DNA from: Nemertoderma westbladi
Taxonomy: Eukaryota; Xenacoelomorpha; Nemertodermatida; Nemertodermatidae
Direction of reading: 5' to 3'
DNA: 32,018 bases
Assembly (NCBI GenBank): GCA_032718475.1
Contig: JAUCBJ010001435.1
Location: forward strand, 1-32,018
Numbering within the stretch: position 1 is the first letter of the stretch; every line of letters begins with the position of its first letter. Positions 1 through 8,715 of the stretch are shown here, one piece after another. A program made the translations under genes and the position numbers. The notes beneath the pieces are model-generated. The model worked only from the letters and a program-made list of their open reading frames with translations. It was not told the origin of the DNA and searched no databases.

Positions 1-100
1 CTAAAAATTCACCCCCAGTTAAAATTCCGTACTTTCACCCCCTGGTTAGAATTCACCAGGGTTGGCAACCAATGTTTTTTCTCACCATTGGTTTTTTAAT
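1..100 (+). repeat. Dispersed repeat copy 1 (pair with 10404-10503)
   Basis: Bases 1-100 and 10404-10503 are direct copies differing by a few substitutions and small indels. Both contain CAGGGTTGGCAACC, which resembles hAT-type transposon ends (commonly CAGGG...CAACC). No matching opposite terminus was found in the window, so the hAT reading is only inference. The copy may extend left of the window. Confidence 0.6.
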
Positions 101-604
101 GTAAGCGGATTCAATTCCATTGCATTATCCACCCGAAAATGGGACCAGTGGCATTTAACCAATATAGTTGGGGATACGAGATTACCAATAATAATCTCGC
201 CTCATAACCAACTTTGGGGGGGGGGGCGACACAAAGCCCTAGAGGTGAGAGGTCAAACCACCTCGGAGGGAGAACACAGCTAGCGAGGCCAGCGGCAAGG
301 GGGAAACACTCACAAGAGTGCCAAAGTGACAATTAGTATATAAGCCAATAGCAGGCATGGGAGCACGTTAACAGAGATAGGAAAGCATCCACTGGGTACA
401 GAAGGCCAAGTAGAGTAAGAGATGAAACCAATATCTGTGTGTATCAATCATATATTATTCTGTATTACTGATTTACTGGTCAGTTCATTAATCACAGAGT
501 TGCAGACCGGTCATAGTTTTTGACCATCACCGATCAATATCGATTACTGATTTACTGCTGTCATTCTGTATTGTGATATCAATTACGTACTGATTCTCTG
601 CTAT
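1..604. other. Repeat-derived left flank, no gene recognised
   Basis: No convincing coding region is seen. The first ~100 bases are repeated almost exactly at 10404-10503. Bases 216-226 are a run of 11 G. A TATATAA-like stretch lies near 332-340. Short simple repeats (ATTACTGATTTACTG) occur at about 461-560. The two small ORFs here have no recognisable motifs and overlap each other on opposite strands, so I did not call them. The last bases, from 605, form the left copy of the LINE A target duplication. Confidence 0.5.
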
Positions 605-651
605 TATCATTCGGAACATTAACATTGAGAAACACAAACTCTGTTATTTTC
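605..651 (+). repeat. Left target-site duplication of LINE copy A (47 bp)
   Basis: Bases 605-651 match 4322-4368 with one mismatch. The two copies bracket LINE copy A exactly, as expected when target-primed reverse transcription uses widely staggered nicks. Forty-seven bases is long for a LINE target duplication. Confidence 0.85.
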
Positions 652-1144
652 AGAGTCAGGTCAGGTCAGGTATTCTAGGTCATTGATCAAGAAAACTTGC
701 CACCTCCATGCAGCATAAAGGAGGTGCCACCTGTAGCTGCATAGACCCTCTTACTAGGGCAAATCTGGTCCTGTAACTAGGACCCCCTTCGTTCTGGGAT
801 AAGGACGCCCTTGGTCCTGGATTAAGGACCCATATACTTGGCTGCAGGGGTATATGGCCTGACCAGGCAGATGGTGATCTACCAATGGCTGGTCAGGAGT
901 AGAGTGTTCTCATGTCCACTCTGAGAGCACTTCACTGCGACCTGCACCTGGCAGCAAGGGTACAGGGCATGACCCAGCAGATGAGCTGCAACAGCCAATG
1001 GTGGGTCATGAGCGCCAGAGTAGATATGGGTGATGGGCCTCTTATCTGACTCCATTGCGACACCCACCCTGTGGAATGGCAAACCAGGGTGTGGTATTTG
1101 CCCCGAGAGCTGACTCGGCAAAAAAGCACCCCCCAACCCCCACT
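652..1144 (+). promoter_or_regulatory. LINE copy A 5' leader with two ~110-bp monomers
   Basis: The leader starts with overlapping GGTCA units (about 655-671), also present at the 5' end of the copy at 27313. Two diverged tandem monomers start at 844 (GCAGGGG) and 954 (GCAAGGG), a period of 110 bases. Each contains a (G)CC-N-ATGG-TGGTCA-type inverted motif. By analogy with other LINEs whose promoters are tandem 5' monomers this may be the internal promoter; that is inference. Copy E keeps both monomers. Confidence 0.5.
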
Positions 1145-2026
1145 ATGGATTACATTAGCAATGCGGAGGTCCGGCCACTAGAGGCCAGTGGAATTACCGG
1201 ACACAATCGGCCTCACAGGCGTCAGTTAACTCCTGACCGGCTGCCTGTCTCACCCCCTACTGGAGAGAGAGCAGCCAACAATTCTTTGAGTCCCTTTCCT
1301 GATGACCTTTCTGGCCCAAACCCTGGGTCACCAGGAAGGCCAGATTGTGATGGGGAGAGGGATTCTGGAGTTGGAGGCTACTCTCATGTTCCACCCCGAC
1401 CAACAAAGCCATTGGTGAATCTGAGGCAAGTCACAAGACTAGCCTCAGTAAACACCCTAACACTCGGGTCCCCAATGCGACAGGGTGAGCTGACTGCCTT
1501 GGCAGATAAGCTTTCTCTTAGCGCAGTGGGTGTTCAAGAGCACCGAATGCAGACTGGACAGACTGATGAGGTTCTGATTAAGGACATGGGGGGCGGTTGG
1601 CGACTCGCCCTCGTGTCAGCAGATGATAGTGGCAATGGTGGAATTGGTCTATTGATGAATCCAACTGCACATGCAGCATTGGACAAAATAGACCAAATCT
1701 CTAACCGCATCATCCGTTGCCACTTCTCATGTTCTGGAAGACTGGCTAAGAAGTTTCCTAAGGTGGTTCTGATTGTGTGCTACTCTCCAACTAGTGTTGC
1801 CCCTGTAGAGGAGGTGGAAAATTTCTACCACAATCTACAAGCAGCTACTGATGGAGTGGATCAGCATGCATTCTTAACATTCCTGGGAGACTTTAATGCA
1901 AGTCTGCATCAATCACCCACATCGCCCTGGGTCTATAGCAATAGTGTTAACCGAAATTCTGTCCATCTTCAGGATTTTATCCCTGGAAATGGATTGTTTT
2001 CGGCTGGAATCCAGTTCAAGAAGTGA
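1145..2026 (+). pseudogene. LINE copy A ORF, N-terminal part with APE-type endonuclease, ended by a nonsense codon
   Basis: The reading frame is open from before 1055. ATG 1145 (MDYISNAEV) is a plausible start because the upstream sequence lies in the leader monomers. After ~100 Pro/Arg-rich residues comes an APE-type endonuclease that nicks target DNA: start strand RLASVNTLTLGS, the glutamate motif VGVQEHRM, GIGLLMNPTAH, VCYSPTS and the catalytic GDFNASL (GAC at 1889-1891). The frame stops at TGA 2024-2026, where copy E has CGA (Arg) at 28397-28399; this is a CpG-to-TpG change. The domain then continues in the same frame (RTGKLWTHSG, SDHRLLVAK) into the next ORF. The break separates the nuclease core from its terminal SDH motif. 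Confidence 0.9.
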
Positions 2027-4270
2027 ACTGGAAAGCTATGGACTCATAGTGGACCCAGTGGTCACAAGTCCCAGATAGACTATATTCTGTTTCGTAGGAA
2101 ATACAGGAGCTCTATACAAGACTGTAATGCATTTACACTTCGACCCTTCTCCAGTGATCACCGCCTTCTTGTGGCCAAGGTAAGATCCAGCTTCACACTA
2201 CAGCTGAGCCACAGGTATGAGGCTCTTGCCTCTGAGGCGGCAGATCACTGTGAGGGCTATACTGCCTTTACAGAAGCAGTTAAGTTAGCAGCTGCAGAAA
2301 CAGTTCCTGTATATCCTCGAAACAGGAAAAGGGCCCCCTGGACTGACAACAAAATTCAGAAGTGCCGAAATGAACTTCATAAGGCGCAGAAAGAGTCCCG
2401 ACTCAAACAGACTACAGCGGCCAAGAATGCAGTTAAGGCTGCATCTAGGTCCCTGAACAGGCAGTACTCTGCTAATCTACAGGAGCTAATAAACCAACAG
2501 GTTGATGCCATCAATGATGCTGACGACAGCAGGCAATCATCCCAGGCATGGAAATCGATCAATCTGCTTACTGGGCGGAAAAGCCAACCAACCACCAAGG
2601 TTAAGGCTGAATCACCAGCCGATCGCCTCAATGGTTGGAAAGCCCACTTTGAAAAGCTCCTCAATAATGACAGGGTATTGCCTGATAACTTTATAGAAGT
2701 AAAAGTGTCTGAGTCTGTACTCCCAGATATTCCCATTGGCGATATCTCCTTTGCAGAAGTGAAGGCTGCTGCAAAGAGCATTAAGACCAATCGTGCCAGT
2801 GGAGTAGATGGTGTTCCCCATGAGGTCTTTAAAATACCTGAGTGTTTAAAGCTCATCTATCCCATCATAGTAGACATGTACCGAACAACAAGAGTCCCAC
2901 AAGAAATGAAAACAAATAAGTTGGTGCCAGTTCCCAAGAAGGGCAACCTAACACTCTATGGTTCTTTTCGGGGAATCTCATTGATCTCGATTGCTGCAAA
3001 GCTATACAATATGATTCTATTAAATCGCATCAGGGGTCCCATTGAGAGACTGCTCCGTGGAAATCAGAATGGGTTCCGTAAAGGTTGTGGGACCATGGAG
3101 CCCATTTTGGCACTTAGAAGGATAATTGAAGAGTTATCAAAAAAGAAAGACAGGCATCTGGCTGTTATCTTTGTTGACTTCTTCAAGGCCTTTGATTCAG
3201 TCTCTCGCTCACGTATGTTCAGCATACTTTCATTATATGGGATTCCTGATGAAATTATTGCAGCAATCAGATCAGTATACGATGGTTCGACAACATTTGT
3301 GTCTACTGTTGATGGAGACACAGAACCTTTTGAAGTGTTATGGGGCGTCCTCAAAGGAGACACACTTGCACCATTCTTGTTCATTATTGTGGTTGACTAT
3401 GTTCTACGCACGTCCTTAGATCATTATGATGATGATGGGGTGATGATAACTCCACCTACTGGCTCCAGAAGTCGAGGAAATCCTGCCAAGTACCTAACTG
3501 ATCTAGACTTTGCTGATGACTTAGGAGTACTCTCAGAATCATTAGAGAGAGCCCAACGGCTCCAGAGCTCATTAGAACATGCTGCTTCGAGTGTTGGTCT
3601 TTTTATTAACTCCAGAAAGACCAAAATTCTGACAGTTAACTTTGAAAATCCTCAGCAAGTCTCTGATCGGATGAGCATAAGCTCAAAGGATGGTATGCTT
3701 GAGCATGTGGACGACTTCTGTTACCTGGGATCATGGATCCGGAAGTCAGGTGAGGACCTTCGAATACGTAAGGGAAAGGCATGGGCTGCCTTGAATAGGC
3801 TTTCCAGGATTTGGAAGTCACCGAGAATTAATCGGAAACTTAAGGTCCGATTATTTAGAGCAGCAGTAGTTCCAGTACTCCTCTATGGGAGTCCATGCTG
3901 GGCTTTAACTGCTGAGGACACCAAATCTCTGGATGGCACATTCACAAGAATGCTACGCTGGGTTCATTGTGTCAAGTACAATGCGCACATCTCCAACCAG
4001 ACACTATATAACATTGGAGGTGTCTCATTGGTTCCCCCAAGCTTGACACTAGAACAAAATCACCTCCGCTTTGCAGGACAATCTTTGCAGGATAATCTTG
4101 TACTTTGGCAGCCTCATGGAGTGAATAAGCATGGTGGACAGCCCATGACTTTCTTGAGACGCATCTTAAAGGACACTGGCCTTAAAGATGCGGATGATCT
4201 AGCAAATGTCATGGGTGATAGGGAGTTGTGGCGGTGCAATTTTGTTGACAAGCCGGCACAGCATTCTTAA
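2027..4270 (+). pseudogene. LINE copy A ORF, reverse transcriptase part
   Basis: Frame continues from the TGA at 2024; an uninterrupted ORF runs from ATG 2171 to TAA 4268-4270 (699 codons). From 2171, a basic linker (residues ~45-110) leads to the RT: LVPVPKKGNL, NGFRKGCGT, motif A VIFVDFFKAFD (catalytic Asp at residue 336), motif B GVLKGDTLAP, motif C DFADD (Asp 449-450), then YLGSWI and VPVLLYGSPCW. Copies B and E have Gln in motif B (GVLQGDTLAP); Lys here is unusual and may impair activity. Relative to copy E, 84 bases (28 codons) are missing near 2182. Relative to B and E, 18 bases net are missing near 4081 (RFAGQSLQDN for RFAGHCFRREDQPVHN), with TTTGCAGGA copied in from just upstream. 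Confidence 0.92.
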
Positions 4271-4321
4271 AAATGCAGCTGCAATGCAGCATGCCGATCC
4301 TAGTAGTAGTAGTAGTAGTAG
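4271..4321 (+). promoter_or_regulatory. LINE 3' UTR hairpin and (TAG)n tail
   Basis: After the TAA stop only ~30 bases remain. They include GCTGC-AAT-GCAGC, which can pair as a small hairpin, and then (TAG)n instead of poly(A). The same end is found at 24708-24760 and 30669-30711. Short microsatellite tails replacing poly(A) are known in several LINE clades. The hairpin as an RT recognition site is inference. Confidence 0.6.
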
Positions 4322-4368
4322 TATCATTCGGAACATTAACATTGAGAAACACATACTCTGTTATTTTC
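4322..4368 (+). repeat. Right target-site duplication of LINE copy A
   Basis: Matches 605-651 with a single mismatch (ACACATACT here, ACACAAACT there). This shows that 1-651 and 4369 onward were contiguous before LINE A inserted. Confidence 0.85.
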
Positions 4369-4816
4369 CCCGACGGCCTTCGTTCAAAATGACTATAGCA
4401 GCAGAAGCGGCGGAACGCGAGCAGCAGAACGGTGACGCATACTAAATCTAATCCGGTCGGGATCTACAATCCCTTCTCAGTCGAAAACTGCCAACTATGA
4501 CAAACTGTGACCGCAACACACCACCACAAAGATGACCAAAGAAGGAACGCCCTGACTATCAGAAGGGGAGAGAACGCCGCCGCAGACCCTGGACAACACC
4601 AACCAAACGATCCGAGAGGCCGCTATGAGATGGTATCGGCCTGCCACGCCAGATTCGCCAATGAGGGACGATGCGGCTACCCAAGCGGAGGGCGGCCGTC
4701 AACTACGAGGGAGAGAGAGAGACGAGTCGCCGCACGACGATGACGGCGGTCGGAGTACCGAAGTCGCCGGCCAGCCATAGGCCGAGGGTGACGGACGGCC
4801 CACCGGAACGGCGACG
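4369..4816. other. GC-rich stretch, no firm gene
   Basis: This DNA is clearly richer in G and C than its surroundings and belongs compositionally with the ORFs at 4817-5733. Short ORFs occur in more than one frame and none shows a known motif. It may be leader or frameshifted 5' coding sequence of the following ORFs. It joins directly to 1-604 if LINE A is removed. Confidence 0.35.
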
Positions 4817-5329
4817 GTGGGGCTGCCAGTACAACACTGGACGAGGAGAGAAGGTAGAGTCAACGAAGAGGACGTTGGGACGAGTGATAGGCTACAACTA
4901 GCCTATAACACCACAAAGAAACTACTCAAAGAAGCTAAGGAGGGGAGAAAGGTAGACCAGCCTAAACTATACCACAGGCTAGGTGAGTCGAATAAACATT
5001 TTCGTTATTTAGTCCGTTTTGGACAGGGAGAACTGGCGAGTGAGAGAGCGAGGGGGGTCGCCATGGAACTGTTTGAATTGTGGCGGTCCGGGGTAATGGA
5101 GCCAGACGTAGTGTACGTAGGGCCTTACTTAGTGGATGCTAGGGGAATTAAGTTAGTGGGATGGGCGGACCCGCACGACGGCGAACCCGAGGTTACCCCT
5201 AGGATTCGGTGTCGTCGGTTAGCGAGAACCCCAGAAAACGGGGGAAAATTAGTAGGACAGAGAGGCGACGGGAGTCCGTCGCAACAGGTAAGTCCACTAC
5301 ATCCTCCGCGAAAGCAAGAAAGGTGTTAG
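4817..5329 (+). CDS. Unknown GC-rich ORF, possibly gag-like or TE-derived
   Basis: A 170-codon ORF (the start codon shown is uncertain). Visible features: a basic, helical N-terminal half (YNTTKKLLKEAKEGRK, LYHRLGESNKHFRYLVRFG), then ELFELWRSGV and a beta-like VVYVGPYLVDARGIKLVGWA. The family is not recognised. It overlaps the ORF at 5209-5733 in another frame by ~120 bases, so the two may be one gene broken by a frameshift. The sharp composition change from the AT-rich surroundings and the adjacent repeats suggest a transposon gene rather than a host gene, but no polymerase or transposase motif is present. Confidence 0.35.
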   Translation: MGLPVQHWTRREGRVNEEDVGTSDRLQLAYNTTKKLLKEAKEGRKVDQPKLYHRLGESNKHFRYLVRFGQGELASERARGVAMELFELWRSGVMEPDVVYVGPYLVDARGIKLVGWADPHDGEPEVTPRIRCRRLARTPENGGKLVGQRGDGSPSQQVSPLHPPRKQERC

Positions 5330-5733
5330 AGATAGATCTGGCGTGTCAACTAGACATTGTAGCGCTGGATCAGAAGGAATTGGTGAGGCAATTAGATGAG
5401 GGAACTGCACTATTAGAGAGGGAGAGAGAATTAGCGAGAGAGTATAAAGAGAGGGCCGAGAGGGTGGTGAGAAACTATAGGGAGCGGGAGGAGAGAGAGA
5501 TAAACGAGCGCAAGGAGCGGGATGCGAGCTTAGAAAATGAGCGCAAGGAGCGGGAGGTGAGAGTAGAAAACGAGCGCAAAGAGCGAGAAGCGAGAGAGGC
5601 AGCGAGGGTAGAGAGGGAAACGAGTGAGCGTAGAGAGCGGGAGGCGAGGGAGACAGAATTAGCGAACCAAAGTTTGAGAGAGGATAGCGATTTCCAATCG
5701 CACGTTCAATATGCAAAGCCAGGTGGTTTATAG
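5209..5733 (+). CDS. Unknown Arg/Glu-rich coiled-coil ORF
   Basis: A 174-codon ORF. Residues ~1-40 are basic and Ser/Thr-rich (NPRKRGKISRTERRR). From ~45 to ~160 it is an almost continuous charged helix built from degenerate repeats of the type ENERKEREVR, typical of a long coiled coil or single alpha helix. The antisense frame is also open, but only because of the purine-rich repeat. The stop codon (5731-5733) lies inside the first unit of the tandem repeat that begins at 5718, so the ORF end may have been created by that repeat. No function can be assigned. Confidence 0.35.
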   Translation: MSSVSENPRKRGKISRTERRRESVATGKSTTSSAKARKVLEIDLACQLDIVALDQKELVRQLDEGTALLERERELAREYKERAERVVRNYREREEREINERKERDASLENERKEREVRVENERKEREAREAARVERETSERREREARETELANQSLREDSDFQSHVQYAKPGGL

Positions 5734-6145
5734 GAATATAATAAACGCAGTACTCGTTTTCATTATAAGCCTTGTTGCGTTCGTCCTGTTTTGAATTTAA
5801 ATATATTTCTTAAACGCAGGCTAGGACGATCTTTATAATAATAATAACTAGGGATGCGATCAATGTGTGAAGCCAGGTGGTTTATATAATACTATAGTCA
5901 ACGCAGTACTCATCTTCTTTATAAGCCTCATTGTGCTCGTCCTGTTTTGTATTTAAATATATTTCCTAAACGCAGACTGACGATCTTTATAACTACCGAT
6001 GTGTTCAATAGGCGCAGCCAGGTATGGTTTATAGGAATATAGTCTACGCAGTACTCGTCTTCATTATATGCCTCGTTGCGCTCGTCGCTCGTCCTGTGTT
6101 GTCATAAAATATTTTTCCTAAATGCAGACTGATGACCTTTATACA
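5718..6145 (+). repeat. Tandem repeat, three units of ~145-154 bp
   Basis: Units start at GCCAGG 5718, 5872 and 6017. Each runs GCCAGG-GGTTTATA, then ACGCAGTACTC, GTCCTGT, TTTCCTAAA-GCAGACTGA and ends at CTTTATA. An inverted, partial unit lies at 8050-8150 inside the long-TIR element, so the unit is mobile or shared between elements. Confidence 0.8.
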
Positions 6146-6736
6146 GTTATAACTATGCGAAGTTTCGAAACTGTGCGAGTAACTGCTGATACATCTATGT
6201 GGAGATGTGTGATACAACGCCAACGCATCGTATGCCGATGTAGTAATATGGGTATTGAAATAATATTAAATCAATGTACACTCTTAAAGCTGCAGCGAAA
6301 AATTGTAGCTAATTTCCTTGGTTACATATAAAATAATAAAATTATTTTTAAGAACATTAATTTTACTACTTTACAAAAATTCAATTAAAAAATAACCAGA
6401 CAAATACATTGTGGAATAAACTATTTCATAATTATATAAGCCTACACAACAGCTATGCCATGGATAGTATTTATGTTATTATATCTGTCATTTACCTGAG
6501 ATAGCAATACAACATTTATAGTAGAGTCAATAGGAATTGGAATGCAGGAAGGATGGTGGGATGTGGGATTTAAAGAATGCTGTCTGGGCTGGAATATCAA
6601 TACTGGTTGCCTATTACAATTCCTCTCTGGTTAGTCTACAGCCACAACTCCCAGCCAGCTAGCTCCACACCAGCAGAGACTTGACCAATAATCATTCCCA
6701 GCAACTGGCTGCCTTACACACACATCCTTCCATCTA
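6146..6736. other. AT-rich spacer, nothing recognised
   Basis: No gene or repeat boundary is seen. A 69-codon ORF at 6122-6331 starts inside the tandem repeat and has no motif, so it is not called. Confidence 0.5.
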
Positions 6737-6945
6737 TGTGGGGCGAGCCACGAAGTGAGTGAGCCTTAGCGTAGGGGTACCATTAATCAACCTGTCGTTC
6801 TGTCACTTTTTTTGCGGTGTTCAATTTTGAACGTTAATAACTCGATCAATCCTCGATGAAATGTAACCAAACTTGGTACACAAATAGTCTGTCAAAAGTT
6901 TAGAAATTTTCCAAGTTGAATTTGCTTGGGGCCTTCGTGCAGCAC
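6737..6945 (+). repeat. Left terminal inverted repeat of the long-TIR element
   Basis: Starts TGTGGGGCGAGCCACGAAG and pairs with the reverse complement of about 8436-8646. The first ~38 bases are identical between the arms. Confidence 0.8.
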
Positions 6946-8049
6946 CAGTGTAACTGTCTTACAGTTATAATAAATTTATTTATCCAAAATTATAGCGCTT
7001 GACATCAGCAGGTTGCTAGGAGACTAAATCAGCTGGGTTTCTATCAAATTACGAAATTACAGTACTGCAGTAATACCATTGTGGCCTGTCTGCCTGTACC
7101 GGTACTATACTCAATGTCAATCCCTGAATCAGGAATCCTGCAATCAGACAATACTGCAATACCATACTGTATTCGGTGTTTTACGGTACTGGCTGACTGG
7201 TACCGCGGTACCGGTGCAGTGATTATAGATCACGTATACTGGTACAGAACAGGCCTAATTCTGTAGGCCCTAATTAGCCATTCTATGCACTGTAGTGCGG
7301 ACTCCGGAGTGCTGGACTGCGGTCCTGAATTAGATTAGAGGGTCCATTGGCGCCGTACCACCCTACTACTGTCAGACTGTAGAACCTGACTGGTAGCAAC
7401 TTCCAACTACAGAACTACCGGTATGGTACCGGTACTGAACTACGACAGCACTATACCACATTTCTACGCTCCTGTCAGCGACGGAAGAAAATAAATTTCT
7501 TCGTTTGCGGTTTCTTCTCTTGTTAATGGTTAAATATGTTAATTAAAGACTATGTATTGGTACGACCGACGGCACCGGCAACTGGTATAATCAGATGTAG
7601 ATGTACATTGTACATACCAATCTGCCAATACAACAATAGCAATAGGCCTACCACTACCAACTATCCATCGACTCGACAACTGCAACAATGGAAGTTATGC
7701 GGACTAACCAGCTGACCGGCATTCTAAGATCAGGTACCCACTACCAGAGTCTACCCAGCTGCCCAGAAAAGTGTTGGAATTGAAATCAAACAACTCACCA
7801 CCAAGGCCGCCTCTGTCTGTTGACCTTGACTTTCGGTATCGCTGCCGCTACGGGCAAACTGGACTAACCGTAACCGAGGATGAAGTAATCCGGTTTTTTA
7901 ATCTCACTCTGCCATCACCCAGTGCCCGGCGGTGTTGAAATTGACACCCATTGTACAAGCAGTAGGCCTATTGCTCCGAGTTTCCGGCTGGTCGGGTGCA
8001 ACTACTGCATCTACATTGCCATACTATAACTCGGGCACATGAGGAATGA

Positions 8050-8150
8050 GTGCTGCGTAGACTATATTCCTATAAACCAAAACCATACCTGGCTTCGCCT
8101 ATTGAACGCCTTATAAAGATCGTCAGTCTTCATTTAGGAAAGATATGTAA
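8050..8150 (-). repeat. Inverted partial unit of the 5718-6145 repeat
   Basis: The reverse complement reads CCTAAATGAAGACTGACG, then CTTTATA, GTTCAATAGGCG, AGCCAGGTATGG and GGAATATAGTCTACGCAG, matching the junction of units two and three of the tandem array. Confidence 0.75.
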
Positions 8151-8435
8151 ACCAGCATGTTGGCCAAGAAAAGAGCAGTATTAAATGAGAATCAATTTTT
8201 TATGCCGTTTTAATTACTTTAGATCAATTAAAGACACAATTATTAAAGCAAATCACTTGAACTAATTAAAAACTATAATAGAATGGGGTATGTGGATTAC
8301 ATCTGTATAATTTTTAAGTATAATTATTGAAGTCTTATACTGTAAAACAATTAATTTCCTTTAACAGGCAGGTTTGAAAGTGCTGTTTTTACCGTAATCA
8401 ATTTAATTTACTAATTAACTGCTATTATCTTAGCT

Positions 8436-8646
8436 TCTCGAAGGCCACACGAAAATTCAACTTGGAAAAATCTAAACTTTTGCCAAACAACATGTGTACC
8501 AAGTTTGGATAGATTTCATCGAAGATTGGCCGAGTTATTAACGTTTAAAATTGAACACTGCAAAAAAAGCGACAGAACGACAGAACAACAGGTTGATTAA
8601 TGGTACTACTACGCTAAGGCTCACTCACTTCGTGGCTCGCCCCACA
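8436..8646 (-). repeat. Right terminal inverted repeat of the long-TIR element
   Basis: The inverted partner of 6737-6945. It ends with GGCTCGCCCCACA at 8646. Confidence 0.8.
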
Positions 8647-8715
8647 GTACAGTATACTATAGTACTGAGGTATACTACAGTACTGGTACTGAGGTATACT
8701 ACAGTATCTACGGTT
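8647..8715. repeat. GTACT/ATACTACA simple repeat
   Basis: Reiterated AGTACTGAGGTATACTAC units lie between the long-TIR element and the LINE remnant. They cause the odd repeated end of the antisense RT ORF. Confidence 0.6.

Larger units (their letters stand above)
652..4321 (+). mobile_element. Non-LTR retrotransposon (LINE family 1), copy A, near full length
   Basis: A LINE of about 3.67 kb with a (GGTCA)n-like 5' start, a ~400-base 5' leader, one long ORF region encoding an APE-type endonuclease and a reverse transcriptase, a ~30-base 3' UTR and a (TAG)n tail. It is bounded by a 47-bp target duplication. Three more copies of the family are in the window: 21377-26467 on the minus strand in two parts, 23673-24760, and 27313-30719. 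The protein resembles RTE/BovB-like elements in its RT and in the YLGS and LLYGSPCW regions, but the clade cannot be fixed by eye. Copy A is dead or impaired: it has a nonsense codon at 2024-2026 and two in-frame deletions. Confidence 0.95.
6737..8646. mobile_element. DNA-transposon-like element with ~205-bp terminal inverted repeats
   Basis: The left arm (6737 to about 6945) and the right arm (about 8436-8646) are inverted copies starting TGTGGGGCGAGCC and continuing through TGATTAATGG-type and CCAAACTTGGTACACA sequences to CCAAGTTGAATTT. Identity is high, with a few indels. The 1.9-kb body carries no transposase ORF, so this is probably a non-autonomous derivative. The body includes GGTACCGGTAC-rich palindromic sequence (7081-7460) and an inverted unit of the 5718-6145 repeat (8050-8150). 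No clear target duplication is seen at the edges. The window's last 56 bases are another copy of the same terminus. Confidence 0.75.

Noticed and set aside
2377-2856. Long minus-strand ORFs opposite the LINE RT (also 3064-3384, 28834-29310, 29518-29838)
   Set aside because: They recur at the same place in every copy as shadows of the RT frame and have no domain of their own.
5297-5716. Minus-strand Ser/Pro/Leu-rich ORF
   Set aside because: It is the antisense of the purine-rich coiled-coil repeat, which is free of stops by composition.
7081-7266. Small ORF in the long-TIR element as a possible transposase piece
   Set aside because: It is short and made from GGTACCGGTAC-type repeats, with no DDE or zinc-finger motif.
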